64,000 nt of DNA. It comes from Methylocystis bryophila (GTDB lineage: Bacteria; Pseudomonadota; Alphaproteobacteria; Rhizobiales; Beijerinckiaceae). The stretch lies in contig NZ_AP027149.1 of assembly GCF_027925445.1 (NCBI RefSeq), forward strand, positions 3,422,501 to 3,486,500. The letters are read 5' to 3'. The position numbers and the translations under genes were made by a program. Positions within the stretch are counted from its first letter, which is position 1; every line of letters begins with the position of its first letter. Positions 48,808-57,517 of this stretch are shown here, piece by piece. A model generated the notes under the pieces. The model had not been told where the DNA came from and searched no databases. It saw only the letters and a program-made list of their open reading frames with translations.

Positions 48808-50820
48808 TCAGTCGGCAGCAATCTCGTCGACGTCGAGCTTCTTCAGCGCCGTCTTTAAAATGCGTGCGACCTCGCTTTTATCTGCGGAGGCGAGATCGAT
48901 TCTGACCGACACGCCATCACTCTCCTCTTCGATGATTCCCTTAGCCTCCGTCACCAGGCCGCTGACCTTGTATGTGCTGACGGGCGCCTGAACGCCTTTG
49001 ACGTGGATGGGCGCCTGTTCTTCGGCGAGGACTTCGTCCTTCACCAGGGACCATGTCTCATGCGCCAGGAGGATCGAGTTGGGCTCAGCAGCCTTTTCAA
49101 TGCGCGCCGCCAAATTAACCTGGTGGCCGACGATCGTGTAATCCATCCGCTGCTGGCTGCCGAAGTCGCCCACCGTGCAATAGCCGGTATTGATCCCGAC
49201 CCGCAGGCGCAGGGGATATCCCAGCCCAGCGCTTCTCCATTTTCGATCGAGCCGACGCGCGGCCGCCACCATCTCCATCGCCATCAAGACGCATGCCTTT
49301 GCGTCTTCCTTGATCCCTCGGCTTTTCGGATCGCCGAAGAAAACCATGATCGCATCGCCGATATACTTATCGATCGTCGCGCCATGCTTGAGCGCGATGC
49401 CCGCCATCTCGTTGAGAAATTCGTTGAGCAGCCGGGTCAAATCCTCCGCTTCGACGCTCTCGGCGATTTCGCTGAACGAAACAACGTCCGCGAAGAGAAT
49501 GGTCAGCTTCTTGCGCTGCGCCAGCGTTGGCACGACCTGGCCGTTCTGGAAAAGGGTTTCATAAACTTGTGGAGACAGATAGCTCGATAGGCGCTCCGAT
49601 AGCCGCATGAGCTCGCTGTTTCTCGCCTCGAGCGCCGTCGTGCGCTGCGCGACGAGCGCGTCGAGCGTCTTTTCCCGCGTCAAGAAGTCCTGCGCTGTCG
49701 TCATAAAGACGCGCGCGAGCTGACCCAGCTCGTCATCCTTGGCCGCGACGGCCGAGAGGCGTCCATCCAGGACGCGATCCGCTTCGAGGCTTCGCGCCGC
49801 GCGTGTGATCGCTCCGATCGGAGCCATTTGACGGCGGGCGATCCAGGCCGCCAGCGCGGCGCCGGCGAGCGAGGCGATCATCGAGATCGCGAAGGCGACC
49901 ATCAGCTGGACGCGTATATGATGACCGATGCGGCCGAGCGGCAACCGGATCAACGCGGCGCCGAGGCGCTCGCCATTCTCGCTGTTGATCGGCGCGATAA
50001 CGCTGTCGCCGGAACCTATGGTCATGGATTTGGCGACGCCCGTGCGGATCACTTCGGCAATGGGCGCGAGCTCCCCCTCGCTCAGCTTCGCGCCCTGGCG
50101 TTCAACGTCTCGTTTTGGACCGACGATCAGTCGCGATCCCTTGTCGAAGATGAAGATTGCGTCGATGTCCCCGCCGGCGAGCAAGCCGTCCACGACGCGC
50201 TGCAATCCGATTCGCTCCTTCATGCGATCGAAGTAGCGCGCGCTGTAGCCGACCTCGACGATCCTGGGTTTGTCGACGCCGGGGACGCCAACATATTTAT
50301 ATCTTTCGCCGTCGACCTCGCGCTTCTGGATGCTTTGAATGACGACGGAGCTCGCGCCGGTGAGCAAGCCCCAGAATTCGTGAGCTTGTGGCTGTTCCTT
50401 GGCCGAGGGCTTGAATTGGAAATCCGGAGAGTGGCCGGTGTGGAGCTTGGAGAAGCCCTTTTCGTCCGAGACCCAGACTTCATCGAGGATCGACTTGTCG
50501 TCGATACGCGTCAATCGCTCGTTGATTTGCTCCGTCGTCAAGCCGCAGGTTTCCGCGACGGCGACGAGCTCCGAGATCGCTGTCGCGGCGACCACCATAT
50601 GCTGGGCGATAATCTCCTCGACATCGACCGGCGTCTGATCGGCGACGGCGGCGGCGCGCGCGAGCAGGCGTGCGATGGTCAGGCCCTGACGCTCGATCTC
50701 CGTTAGCTGATCACGATAGAAGAACCAGGACGACGCCGCGGACGCGAGCAGCGTCGAGGTGACGGCCGCGCCGATGACGAGCGCGACGAGACGGGAGACG
50801 AAAGACAGTTTGAAGAGCAT
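48808..50820 (-). CDS. Membrane-bound adenylate cyclase (class III) with extracytoplasmic sensor
   Basis: This protein of 670 residues has TM1 (about 10-32) and a periplasmic sensor of about 265 residues. TM2 ('LMVAFAISMIASLAGAALAA') follows, then a HAMP domain ('RRQMAPIGAITRAARSLEAD'), a coiled coil and a class III cyclase. The cyclase has both metal Asp sites ('TILFADVVSFSEIAE', 'YIGDAIMVFFGDP'), the substrate Lys in 'DKYIGDA', Asp in 'QRMDYTIVG' (adenine choice), and Asn/Arg in 'VNLAARIEKA'. It makes cAMP in response to an outside signal. A 60-residue C-terminal extension ends in a lysine/aspartate-rich helix. The sensed signal is unknown. Confidence 0.93.
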   Translation of the reverse strand: MLFKLSFVSRLVALVIGAAVTSTLLASAASSWFFYRDQLTEIERQGLTIARLLARAAAVADQTPVDVEEIIAQHMVVAATAISELVAVAETCGLTTEQINERLTRIDDKSILDEVWVSDEKGFSKLHTGHSPDFQFKPSAKEQPQAHEFWGLLTGASSVVIQSIQKREVDGERYKYVGVPGVDKPRIVEVGYSARYFDRMKERIGLQRVVDGLLAGGDIDAIFIFDKGSRLIVGPKRDVERQGAKLSEGELAPIAEVIRTGVAKSMTIGSGDSVIAPINSENGERLGAALIRLPLGRIGHHIRVQLMVAFAISMIASLAGAALAAWIARRQMAPIGAITRAARSLEADRVLDGRLSAVAAKDDELGQLARVFMTTAQDFLTREKTLDALVAQRTTALEARNSELMRLSERLSSYLSPQVYETLFQNGQVVPTLAQRKKLTILFADVVSFSEIAESVEAEDLTRLLNEFLNEMAGIALKHGATIDKYIGDAIMVFFGDPKSRGIKEDAKACVLMAMEMVAAARRLDRKWRSAGLGYPLRLRVGINTGYCTVGDFGSQQRMDYTIVGHQVNLAARIEKAAEPNSILLAHETWSLVKDEVLAEEQAPIHVKGVQAPVSTYKVSGLVTEAKGIIEEESDGVSVRIDLASADKSEVARILKTALKKLDVDEIAAD

Positions 50821-50914
50821 TTCGCGATGTCCGACGGGTCGCTTCGGTTCCGGCCCAAGCCCTTTAGCCTTTTTCGGGATTGGGCGCGAAGGATACCGAT
50901 CTCGAGCTTAGCGG

Positions 50915-51754
50915 TCAGGCGCGCGAGATGGCGACCGCAACGTCGCAGGGCGGGGCAAGATAGGGCGCCGATGTGACGAGAACGTCCGCGCCGGCTTCGG
51001 CATAGTCGCGCGCGTTCCCTGCATTGACGCCGCCCGCCGCGGCGACGACGGGGCGTGGTGCGCGCCTCGCGGCATAGCGCGCGACCTCGGCGACGCCCTG
51101 CGGGGCGAATTTTTCTGTCTGGATCACGTCGAAACCGGCGTCGATCGCCGCCAATGCCTCCTCCAAGGTTTTGACCTCGATGACGAGCTTCTTTTCGGGC
51201 GCGGCGCGGCGCAGACGCCTCGTTGTTTCCGAGAGCGGCTCCGCATCGAGAAAGGCGCGGTGCTCAGGAAAGACGAGGATCGTCTCCGAAAGCCCCGCGC
51301 GATGCGCGATCACGCCGCCCGCCTTGACCGCCGCGAGCGCAAAGGCCCGCGTCCCCGGCGCCGTCTTGCGCGTGCAGGCGACGACGATCTCGGGAGAGCC
51401 CTTCTGCGCCGCCTCGACGATGGCGCGCGCGCCGCTCGCGACGCCTGACCAGATTTCGATGAGCGTCTGAGCGGTCTTCCAGGCGCGAAGCAAGGACGTA
51501 GCAGGCCCCCGCGCGGAAAGGATTGCGTCGCCCGCTCGAAGCGCGGAGCCCGAGGCGCAGGCCAGCGCCACTTCGCCGCCCGCGATCTCGATCAGGCTCG
51601 CCGCCTCCTCTACGAGCGCCGCGATCATGGGTCCACGCGCCGAGAAACGCATGGCGCCGGCGGCGGCGCCGAGCGTCAGCGTCTCGCTGGTCAGATCGCC
51701 GAAGGGCGCGTCCTCTAAGAGCAGCCGTTCGAGCTCGGCTCGGCTCACGATCAT
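50915..51754 (-). CDS. modD: ModD, quinolinate-phosphoribosyltransferase-like molybdenum protein
   Basis: This protein of 279 residues starts at ATG 51754 with GGAGGGG nearby; the longer frame has no support. It has the nicotinate-nucleotide pyrophosphorylase fold in its ModD branch: 'MIVSRAELERLLLEDAPFGD', 'LTSETLTLG', 'LLRAWKTAQTLIEIWSGVAS', 'CTRKTAPGTRAFALAAVKAG', 'GLSETILVFPEHRAFL' and 'VVAAAGGVNAGNARDYAEAG'. ModD is usually encoded with the molybdate importer ModABC, which is not present here. Its reaction is not established. It is divergent from the carbonic anhydrase gene. Confidence 0.88.
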   Translation of the reverse strand: MIVSRAELERLLLEDAPFGDLTSETLTLGAAAGAMRFSARGPMIAALVEEAASLIEIAGGEVALACASGSALRAGDAILSARGPATSLLRAWKTAQTLIEIWSGVASGARAIVEAAQKGSPEIVVACTRKTAPGTRAFALAAVKAGGVIAHRAGLSETILVFPEHRAFLDAEPLSETTRRLRRAAPEKKLVIEVKTLEEALAAIDAGFDVIQTEKFAPQGVAEVARYAARRAPRPVVAAAGGVNAGNARDYAEAGADVLVTSAPYLAPPCDVAVAISRA

Positions 51755-51890
51755 AGTTTCCCCTCCGGATCGATGGTCCTGCGTCGCGTCGCAAGAAGCG
51801 CCGGCCACATCGGCCTCTTCCCGCGCCGTCCGAGGTTTTGCGCGAGCCGCCCTGTCGTGGCAAGAAAGGCTTCCTTCGGAGACGCTCCAC

Positions 51891-52424
51891 ATGCCTCTTT
51901 ACACGCTTGACGATGAAACGCCGCGCCTGCCGCCAGACGGCCGATTCTGGATCGCCCCGAACGCCATCCTCGTCGGCCGTGTGGCGCTCGCGGAGGACGC
52001 CAACGTCTGGTTCGGCTGCGTGCTGCGCGGCGACAATGAGTGGATCACCATCGGCGCCAGGACCAACATTCAGGACAACAGCGTGCTGCACACCGACCCG
52101 GGGTTTCCGCTCGATATCGGCGACGATTGCACGATCGGCCACAACGCCGTCTTGCACGGCTGCACGATCGGCGAGAACAGCCTGATCGGCATGGGCGCGA
52201 CGATCTTGAACGGCGCGAAGATCGGCAAGAACTGTCTCGTCGGCGCCAATGCGCTCATCACCGAAAACAAGGTCTTTCCCGACAACAGTCTCATCGTCGG
52301 GGCGCCGGCGCAGTTGAAGCGCGAGCTCGGTCCAGAGTCTGCGGCGCAGATTCTCGAGTCGGCCAAGCATTACGTCGAGAATGCGCGCCGTTACGCCAGG
52401 GGTCTGCGAGTTTTGCCCGACTGA
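51891..52424 (+). CDS. Gamma-type carbonic anhydrase family protein
   Basis: This protein of 177 residues is a left-handed beta-helix made of repeated hexapeptides ('ANVWFGCVLRGDNEWITIGA', 'RTNIQDNSVLHTDPGFPLDI', 'CTIGHNAVLHGCTIGENSLI', 'GMGATILNGAKIGKNCLVGA', 'NSLIVGAPAQLKREL'). The metal His ligands are at HTD, GHN and LHG. Members interconvert CO2 and bicarbonate or serve structural roles. The start at ATG 51891 has GGAG nine bases upstream. Confidence 0.92.
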   Translation: MPLYTLDDETPRLPPDGRFWIAPNAILVGRVALAEDANVWFGCVLRGDNEWITIGARTNIQDNSVLHTDPGFPLDIGDDCTIGHNAVLHGCTIGENSLIGMGATILNGAKIGKNCLVGANALITENKVFPDNSLIVGAPAQLKRELGPESAAQILESAKHYVENARRYARGLRVLPD

Positions 52425-52514
52425 GACCCCCGAAGGGGCGAGCAGTTCAGTTTGCGTTCAGGCAGGCTCGTCTCTAACGTCGTTCCTTGCGACGAAACTC
52501 TGGGGAGCCCGATC

Positions 52515-55037
52515 ATGCGGTCACGCCTCGTCCTTTTCTTGCTTGCGACGCTTCTCTTTTGCGTCGCCCAGGCAGCAGCGGCGGCCGAGCGGCGCATCGC
52601 GCTCGTGATCGGCGAGAGCGCCTATGAAGGAAAGCCGGTCGAGACCGCGGCCAATGACGCTGGGCTCATCGCGCAAACGCTGCAGACGGCGGGCTTCGAC
52701 GTCAGCGGCGCGCGGGACCTCGACGAGACGGCGCTGCGCGGCTCATTGCGCGACTTTCTCGAAAAGGCGCGCGCCACAGGCCCCGACGGCGTCGCCTTCG
52801 TCTACTTCGCGGGCGCGGCGGCGCAGCTCGAAGGCGACAATTATCTTCTCCCTGTCGGCGCGCCCATCACGCGCGACGCCGATATCCCTTTGCACGGCGC
52901 GCGTCTCTCCGACTATTTGAAGCCGCTCGCCTCGATGGGACTGAAGACCGCGGTCATCGTGCTCGACGCCGCGCGCGCCCTTCCCTACCCGATCGAGGGC
53001 CAGCCCTTGGCGGGCGGATTGGCGCTCTACGAACCGGGCCCGAGCCTGCTCCTCGCCTTCAACGCCGCGCCGGGAACGATCGCTCCGCCGGAGCCGGGTC
53101 CCTACGGCGTCTACGCACATGCCTTGACCGAGATGATTCGCGCTGGCGGCCTGCCGGTCGCCCAGGTCTTCGACCAGACGCGTCTGCGCGTCATGGAAGC
53201 GACCAGAGGAGCGCAAATTCCCTGGAACTCGCAGGGCTTCGATACGCCCTTCATCTTCTTCGAGCGCACCGCGCAGGCGCCTTCGCGCGGCGTCGACGAA
53301 GCCGCGCTGCGCAGCAAGCCCATCGCGCAGTTTTCGGCTCAGGACGCCTTCGCGGCGGCGGTCGCGCGCGACACGCTGCAGTCCTATCAGGAGTTTCTCG
53401 TCGCCTATCCCGACGACCCGTTGGCGCATCGCGTGCGGGCCATTCTCGCCGCGCGGCGCGAGGCGCTGTTCTGGCGCAAGGCCCGCATTCTCAACACGCC
53501 CGCCTCCTACTGGACCTATCTGAACCGATATCCGCGCGGCGCGCACGCCTTCGACGCACGCCGACTGCTCGCGATCCTCGCAAGCCCGCCCGAGCCGCCG
53601 CCCGCCTTCGCACCGATCGATCTCGGCTATCCGCCGCCGCCGCCGCCCGAGATCGTTTTCGTCAGCCGGCCGGTCATCTTCTTCGGCGATCCCGTCTGGG
53701 GCTTCGCGCCGCCGCCGCCGCCGCCGCCCTTCTTCCTGCCGCCGCCTCCGCCCGACTTCATCGTGCTGCCGCCGCCCGTCGTCATAGGCCTCGCGCCCTA
53801 CGGCCTGCCGGTGCCGCCCTTCGTCCCGGTTCCGGTCTATGTGCAGCCCCCGGCCTTCGTCACGCCGCCGCCCGACAATGTCTTCTTCGCCAATATCCAC
53901 AACAGCGTGGTCGTGGACGCGAATCAGAATGTCGTGATCGCCAATCCCCAGGGTCGCGTGCTCTCGACGACGCCCATCGCAGCGGGCGCCGTCGCAGGCG
54001 CGGCGGGCGCCGTCGCGGGCGCAGCCCTCGGCGCGAGCCTGCCGAGATTCATCGCCAATAAGGCCGCAGTTCAACCCGGCGCAGCGGTCCCGCCCGGTAC
54101 GGGCGCCCAACGGGCGGGCCCGGGCGCGCCGCTACAGGGTCAAGGCGCGCCAGCGCAAGCTCCGCTCGCGCCGCAGTCGGGACAGGCCCAGCCGACGCCG
54201 GGACACGGCCTGCAGGCGCCGGCCGCGGGCGCCCAGCAGCCATTCCAGGGCCCTCATGCCTTGCCCCAGCCAAGCGTCAATGTCTTGCAAGGGCAAGGGG
54301 CGGCGACGCATGGCCAAGTTCCCCAAGCGCCGGGGCGGGCTCCGCAGAACCCGGGCGGCCCCGCGCAACAGGGCCAAGCCCCGCATGAGCAAGCCCCGCA
54401 TGAGCAAGGACAGGCCGTGCCCCAGGCTCAAGCTCCGGCAGCCCATACCCAGGGTCCCCAGCAGGGCGGCCGCGAACAAGGGGCGCAGACGCAAGCCGCG
54501 CCGAGTGGGACGCAGCTTCAAGACCAGGGTCACGGCCAAGCAAGCCAGGACGCGCACCGACAGAGGCCGCAGGACCAGACGCAGCCCCAGCCCAGCGCCG
54601 TCGCTCCCAAGACCGCGCCTGAGAACCTGCCGGCTTCGTCGGCCCAGGGGGTCAAAGCCCATGGCCATCAGGACCACGCCCACGGACCCCAGTCGCAGAC
54701 AGGCCCCGCCGCCGCTCCAAAGTCGCAACTCGTGAATCAACCGCCCCAGGGCGCGCAGAGCCATGGCCGCCAGGATCACGGCAATGGTTCGCAAACGCAA
54801 GCGTCGCACGGCCGCGCCGCCGCGCCGCCGCCCGCGCCACCACCCGCGCCGCCGCAGAACCATGGTCACAGCGCGCCGCCAAACCCCATGCAGAGCATCC
54901 AGCGGCCGGCGGGAATGGGCCAGGGGCCGCAGTCGGCCGCGCCGAGGCCAGCGCCACATCCGCAGGCTCAGGCGCAGAAGCCCGCGGGGCCCGCGAAGCC
55001 AGATCCCCACAACCACGACCACCACGATCATCACTGA
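52515..55037 (+). CDS. Caspase-fold protein without catalytic residues, Pro/Gln-rich tail
   Basis: This protein of 840 residues starts at ATG 52515. The signal peptide is 'MRSRLVLFLLATLLFCVAQA'. Residues 25-250 are a peptidase C14 (caspase-like) domain: 'RRIALVIGESAYEGKPVETA', 'VAFVYFAGAAAQLEGDNYLL', 'VIVLDAARALPYP' and 'PGPYGVYAHALTEMIRAGGL'. Active members read AGHG and LDACR at these places. Here the His is Ala101 and the Cys is Ala153, so it should be inactive. A 'YLNRYPRGAHAFDARRLLAI' helical repeat and a proline-rich stretch follow. A two-thirds-disordered tail (about residues 515-840) of Gln, Pro, Ala and Gly ends in 'DPHNHDHHDHH', a possible metal-binding end. Confidence 0.88.
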   Translation: MRSRLVLFLLATLLFCVAQAAAAAERRIALVIGESAYEGKPVETAANDAGLIAQTLQTAGFDVSGARDLDETALRGSLRDFLEKARATGPDGVAFVYFAGAAAQLEGDNYLLPVGAPITRDADIPLHGARLSDYLKPLASMGLKTAVIVLDAARALPYPIEGQPLAGGLALYEPGPSLLLAFNAAPGTIAPPEPGPYGVYAHALTEMIRAGGLPVAQVFDQTRLRVMEATRGAQIPWNSQGFDTPFIFFERTAQAPSRGVDEAALRSKPIAQFSAQDAFAAAVARDTLQSYQEFLVAYPDDPLAHRVRAILAARREALFWRKARILNTPASYWTYLNRYPRGAHAFDARRLLAILASPPEPPPAFAPIDLGYPPPPPPEIVFVSRPVIFFGDPVWGFAPPPPPPPFFLPPPPPDFIVLPPPVVIGLAPYGLPVPPFVPVPVYVQPPAFVTPPPDNVFFANIHNSVVVDANQNVVIANPQGRVLSTTPIAAGAVAGAAGAVAGAALGASLPRFIANKAAVQPGAAVPPGTGAQRAGPGAPLQGQGAPAQAPLAPQSGQAQPTPGHGLQAPAAGAQQPFQGPHALPQPSVNVLQGQGAATHGQVPQAPGRAPQNPGGPAQQGQAPHEQAPHEQGQAVPQAQAPAAHTQGPQQGGREQGAQTQAAPSGTQLQDQGHGQASQDAHRQRPQDQTQPQPSAVAPKTAPENLPASSAQGVKAHGHQDHAHGPQSQTGPAAAPKSQLVNQPPQGAQSHGRQDHGNGSQTQASHGRAAAPPPAPPPAPPQNHGHSAPPNPMQSIQRPAGMGQGPQSAAPRPAPHPQAQAQKPAGPAKPDPHNHDHHDHH

Positions 55038-55326
55038 GGCAAAATTGCCGGCTCCACTGTTTCGGAGCCGGCCCAAACCCACCGTATCGCTTGCAGGCGC
55101 AACCGCCGCTCTGCTATAAGAGCCTCGCCGTTCTCTGGTCTGCCGGAGCGCGACGCTTCGCCTAAACCAGCTTTCGCTCCCGGGCCGCGCCGGCCGGTTC
55201 GCTCGCGAACCTTCGCTTTCCTCGTCAAGCTCGAGAAGCTTGACGCGAGAAGCCTCCAGGAACCGAAAGCTTTCCGCAACGCCAACCCCGCCGGCGCCCG
55301 CCCCAATGGGCTCCTCTGGAGAAAAA
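55038..55326. other. Intergenic region before rpsA
   Basis: About 290 bases. A 9-bp hairpin gccggctcc/ggagccggc (55047-55072) lies just after the caspase-fold gene, without a T-run. The rest is the likely rpsA promoter region; an arm pair agcttgacg-like 'ctcgagaagcttgac' is seen near 55230. No gene was recognised. Confidence 0.5.
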
Positions 55327-57072
55327 ATGGCTTCCGAACATTCGCTCAGCGCGCCGACGCGCGACGATTTTGCTGCTTTGCTCAATGAAAGCTACGGCGG
55401 CACAGACGCTTTCGAAGGCTCCGTCATCAAGGGTCGCGTTGTCGCGATCGAAAAGGACGTGGCCGTCATCGATATCGGCTTGAAGACGGAAGGGCGCGTG
55501 CCCTTGAAGGAATTCACCGGTTTCGGCCGCGATCCGGCGCCCAAGGTCGGCGACGAGGTCGAGGTCTATCTCGAGCGCGTCGAGAACGCGCTCGGCGAAG
55601 CGGTTATCTCGCGCGACAAGGCGCGGCGCGAAGAAAGCTGGATCAAGCTCGAGAAGGCCTTCGAGGCCAACGAGAAGGTCGAAGGCGTGATCTTCAATCA
55701 GGTCAAAGGCGGCTTCACTGTCGATCTCGACTCGGCCGTCGCCTTCCTGCCGCGCTCGCAAGTCGACATCCGTCCGATCCGCGACGCGGCGCCCTTGATG
55801 AACGTCCCGCAGCCCTTCCACATCCTGAAAATGGATCGTCGCCGCGGCAACATCGTCGTCTCGCGCCGCACCGTCCTCGAGGAGAGCCGCGCCGAGCAGC
55901 GCCATGAGATCGTCGCCAACCTCGAAGAGGGGCAGGTCATCGACGGCGTCGTCAAGAACATCACGGACTACGGCGCCTTCGTCGATCTCGGCGGCATCGA
56001 CGGTCTGCTGCATGTGACCGACATCGCCTGGCGGCGCGTCAACCATCCGTCCGAGGCGCTGACCATCGGGCAGACGGTGAAGGTGAAGATCGTCAAGATC
56101 AACCACGAGACGCATCGCATCTCGCTCGGCATGAAGCAGCTGCTCGAAGATCCGTGGCAGGGCATCGAGGCCAAATATCCGATCGGCGCGCGCTTCCACG
56201 GGCGCGTCACGAACATCACCGACTACGGCGCCTTCGTCGAGCTCGAGCCCGGCATCGAGGGCCTCGTGCATGTCTCGGAGATGTCCTGGACGAAGAAGAA
56301 TGTGCATCCCGGCAAGATCGTCTCGACGAGCCAGGAGGTCGACGTGCAGGTGCTCGAGGTCGATCCGGTCAAGCGCCGCATCTCCTTGGGTCTCAAGCAG
56401 TGCCTGCGCAATCCCTGGGAGCTTTTCGCCGAGAAGCATCCGGTGGGTTCGGAGGTCGAGGGCGAGGTCAAGAACAAGACCGAGTTCGGCCTCTTCATCG
56501 GACTCGACGGCGACGTCGACGGCATGGTGCATCTCTCCGATCTCGACTGGAACCGTCCGGGCGAGCAGGTCATCGAGGAGTTCAAGAAGGGCGACGTCAT
56601 CAAGGCGCAGGTTCTCGACGTCGACGTCGAGAAGGAGCGCATCTCGCTCGGCGTCAAGCAGCTCGCCGGCGATCCCTTCGCCGCGGCCGAGGGCGTCACA
56701 GGCGTAGACCTGAAGAAGGGCTCGGTCGTCACCTCCGAGGTGCTCGAGGTCAAGGACAGCGGCATCGAGGTGAAGATCGTGGGCACGGATCTGACGACCT
56801 TCATCAAGCGCGCCGAGCTCGCGCGCGACCGCGCCGATCAGCGCCCCGAGCGCTTCGCGGTCGGCGAGAAGGTCGACGTGCGCGTGACGCTCTTCGACCG
56901 CAAGGCCCGCCGCATCGGCGTCTCCATCAAGGCGCTCGAAATGGCCGAGGAGAAGGAAGCCATCGCGCAATATGGCTCGGCCGACTCCGGCGCCTCGCTC
57001 GGCGACATCCTCGGCGCGGCCTTGAAGGCGCGCGAAGAGGACGGCGCGAAAAAGAAGAAGGGCGAGGAGTAA
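55327..57072 (+). CDS. rpsA: 30S ribosomal protein S1
   Basis: This protein of 581 residues starts at ATG 55327, preceded by GGAG. It has six S1 RNA-binding repeats in a row, each with a 'V.G.V.....fG.FV.l..g.eGLVH.SE' core, for example 'VVKNITDYGAFVDLGGIDGL', 'RVTNITDYGAFVELEPGIEG' and 'LSDLDWNRPGEQVIEE'. It binds mRNA and helps initiate translation. The length is normal for alphaproteobacteria. The commonly adjacent cmk gene is absent; the upstream neighbour is the caspase-fold gene instead. A strong terminator follows. Confidence 0.96.
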   Translation: MASEHSLSAPTRDDFAALLNESYGGTDAFEGSVIKGRVVAIEKDVAVIDIGLKTEGRVPLKEFTGFGRDPAPKVGDEVEVYLERVENALGEAVISRDKARREESWIKLEKAFEANEKVEGVIFNQVKGGFTVDLDSAVAFLPRSQVDIRPIRDAAPLMNVPQPFHILKMDRRRGNIVVSRRTVLEESRAEQRHEIVANLEEGQVIDGVVKNITDYGAFVDLGGIDGLLHVTDIAWRRVNHPSEALTIGQTVKVKIVKINHETHRISLGMKQLLEDPWQGIEAKYPIGARFHGRVTNITDYGAFVELEPGIEGLVHVSEMSWTKKNVHPGKIVSTSQEVDVQVLEVDPVKRRISLGLKQCLRNPWELFAEKHPVGSEVEGEVKNKTEFGLFIGLDGDVDGMVHLSDLDWNRPGEQVIEEFKKGDVIKAQVLDVDVEKERISLGVKQLAGDPFAAAEGVTGVDLKKGSVVTSEVLEVKDSGIEVKIVGTDLTTFIKRAELARDRADQRPERFAVGEKVDVRVTLFDRKARRIGVSIKALEMAEEKEAIAQYGSADSGASLGDILGAALKAREEDGAKKKKGEE

Positions 57073-57105
57073 GCGGACCGCCGCTTTCTCTATTGGCGAG
57101 AAATT

Positions 57106-57138
57106 GGGGGAGGAGGCAGTGGCCCCTCCCCTTTTTTA
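57106..57138 (+). terminator. Rho-independent terminator after rpsA
   Basis: The stem ggggagg / cctcccc with a GC-rich extension into 'ggcagtggcc' is followed by a T-run (ttttttatt). It lies 33 bases past the rpsA stop. Confidence 0.9.
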
Positions 57139-57249
57139 TTGGGCGCCAGATTTAAAAAACAGATGCGCCGACCTTGCGCCTGCAGACACGCTTGCCGGAT
57201 TGAGAAGCGAATCCTTGATCGCAGTTACGTGATGGCCGAGGCCAACGTT

Positions 57250-57420
57250 GGAGCATGGCGCATCAGATCGCGAAGCGGTTTCCGGTCAGGACACGCTCTA
57301 GATTTTTGATGTGAAGCGCGTCTTTCGCTCACGGAATCGTCCGAGCAATTATGAATCGCGTAAGGTTGGAGTGGATTCCAATCGCAAAACTCCGTCAATT
57401 TTTTTGCGGAATGCACTCCA
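57250..57420. repeat. RIME-like mosaic, degenerate copy
   Basis: It contains a reversed, decayed second hairpin ('gagcatgg', 'gaagcggtttccggtcagga', 'acgctct') at 57251-57299. A first palindrome follows ('cgctcacggaatcgtccgag') at about 57329-57348. Then comes a separate palindrome of the 'ggttggagtggattcc...ggaatgcactcca' type (57365-57419), matching the composition of the copy at 5182-5277. It lies between rpsA and carD. Confidence 0.7.
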
Positions 57421-57454
57421 GAGAACGTCGCCGGTCAGATGTCCGGGGCCTCGG

Positions 57455-57490
57455 ACAAAAAAAGAGCCGCCGCCCGAAAGGCGACGGCTT
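57455..57490 (-). terminator. Rho-independent terminator of carD
   Basis: Read on the minus strand, stem gccgtcgcc / ggcggcggc (57480-57488 and 57466-57474) has a cttt-type loop and is followed by a run of T (seen as a-run at 57457-57463). It lies 28 bases past the carD stop. Confidence 0.88.
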
Positions 57491-57517
57491 GGTTCAGGAG
57501 AGCGCGATAACCGCGAA

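Noticed and set aside
54132..55385. 417-codon minus-strand frame over the caspase-fold gene's tail
   Set aside because: Arg/Leu-rich mirror of the Pro/Gln tail without any recognisable domain.
55225..56970. 581-codon minus-strand frame opposite rpsA
   Set aside because: Shadow of rpsA; its pattern simply mirrors S1 repeats in reverse.
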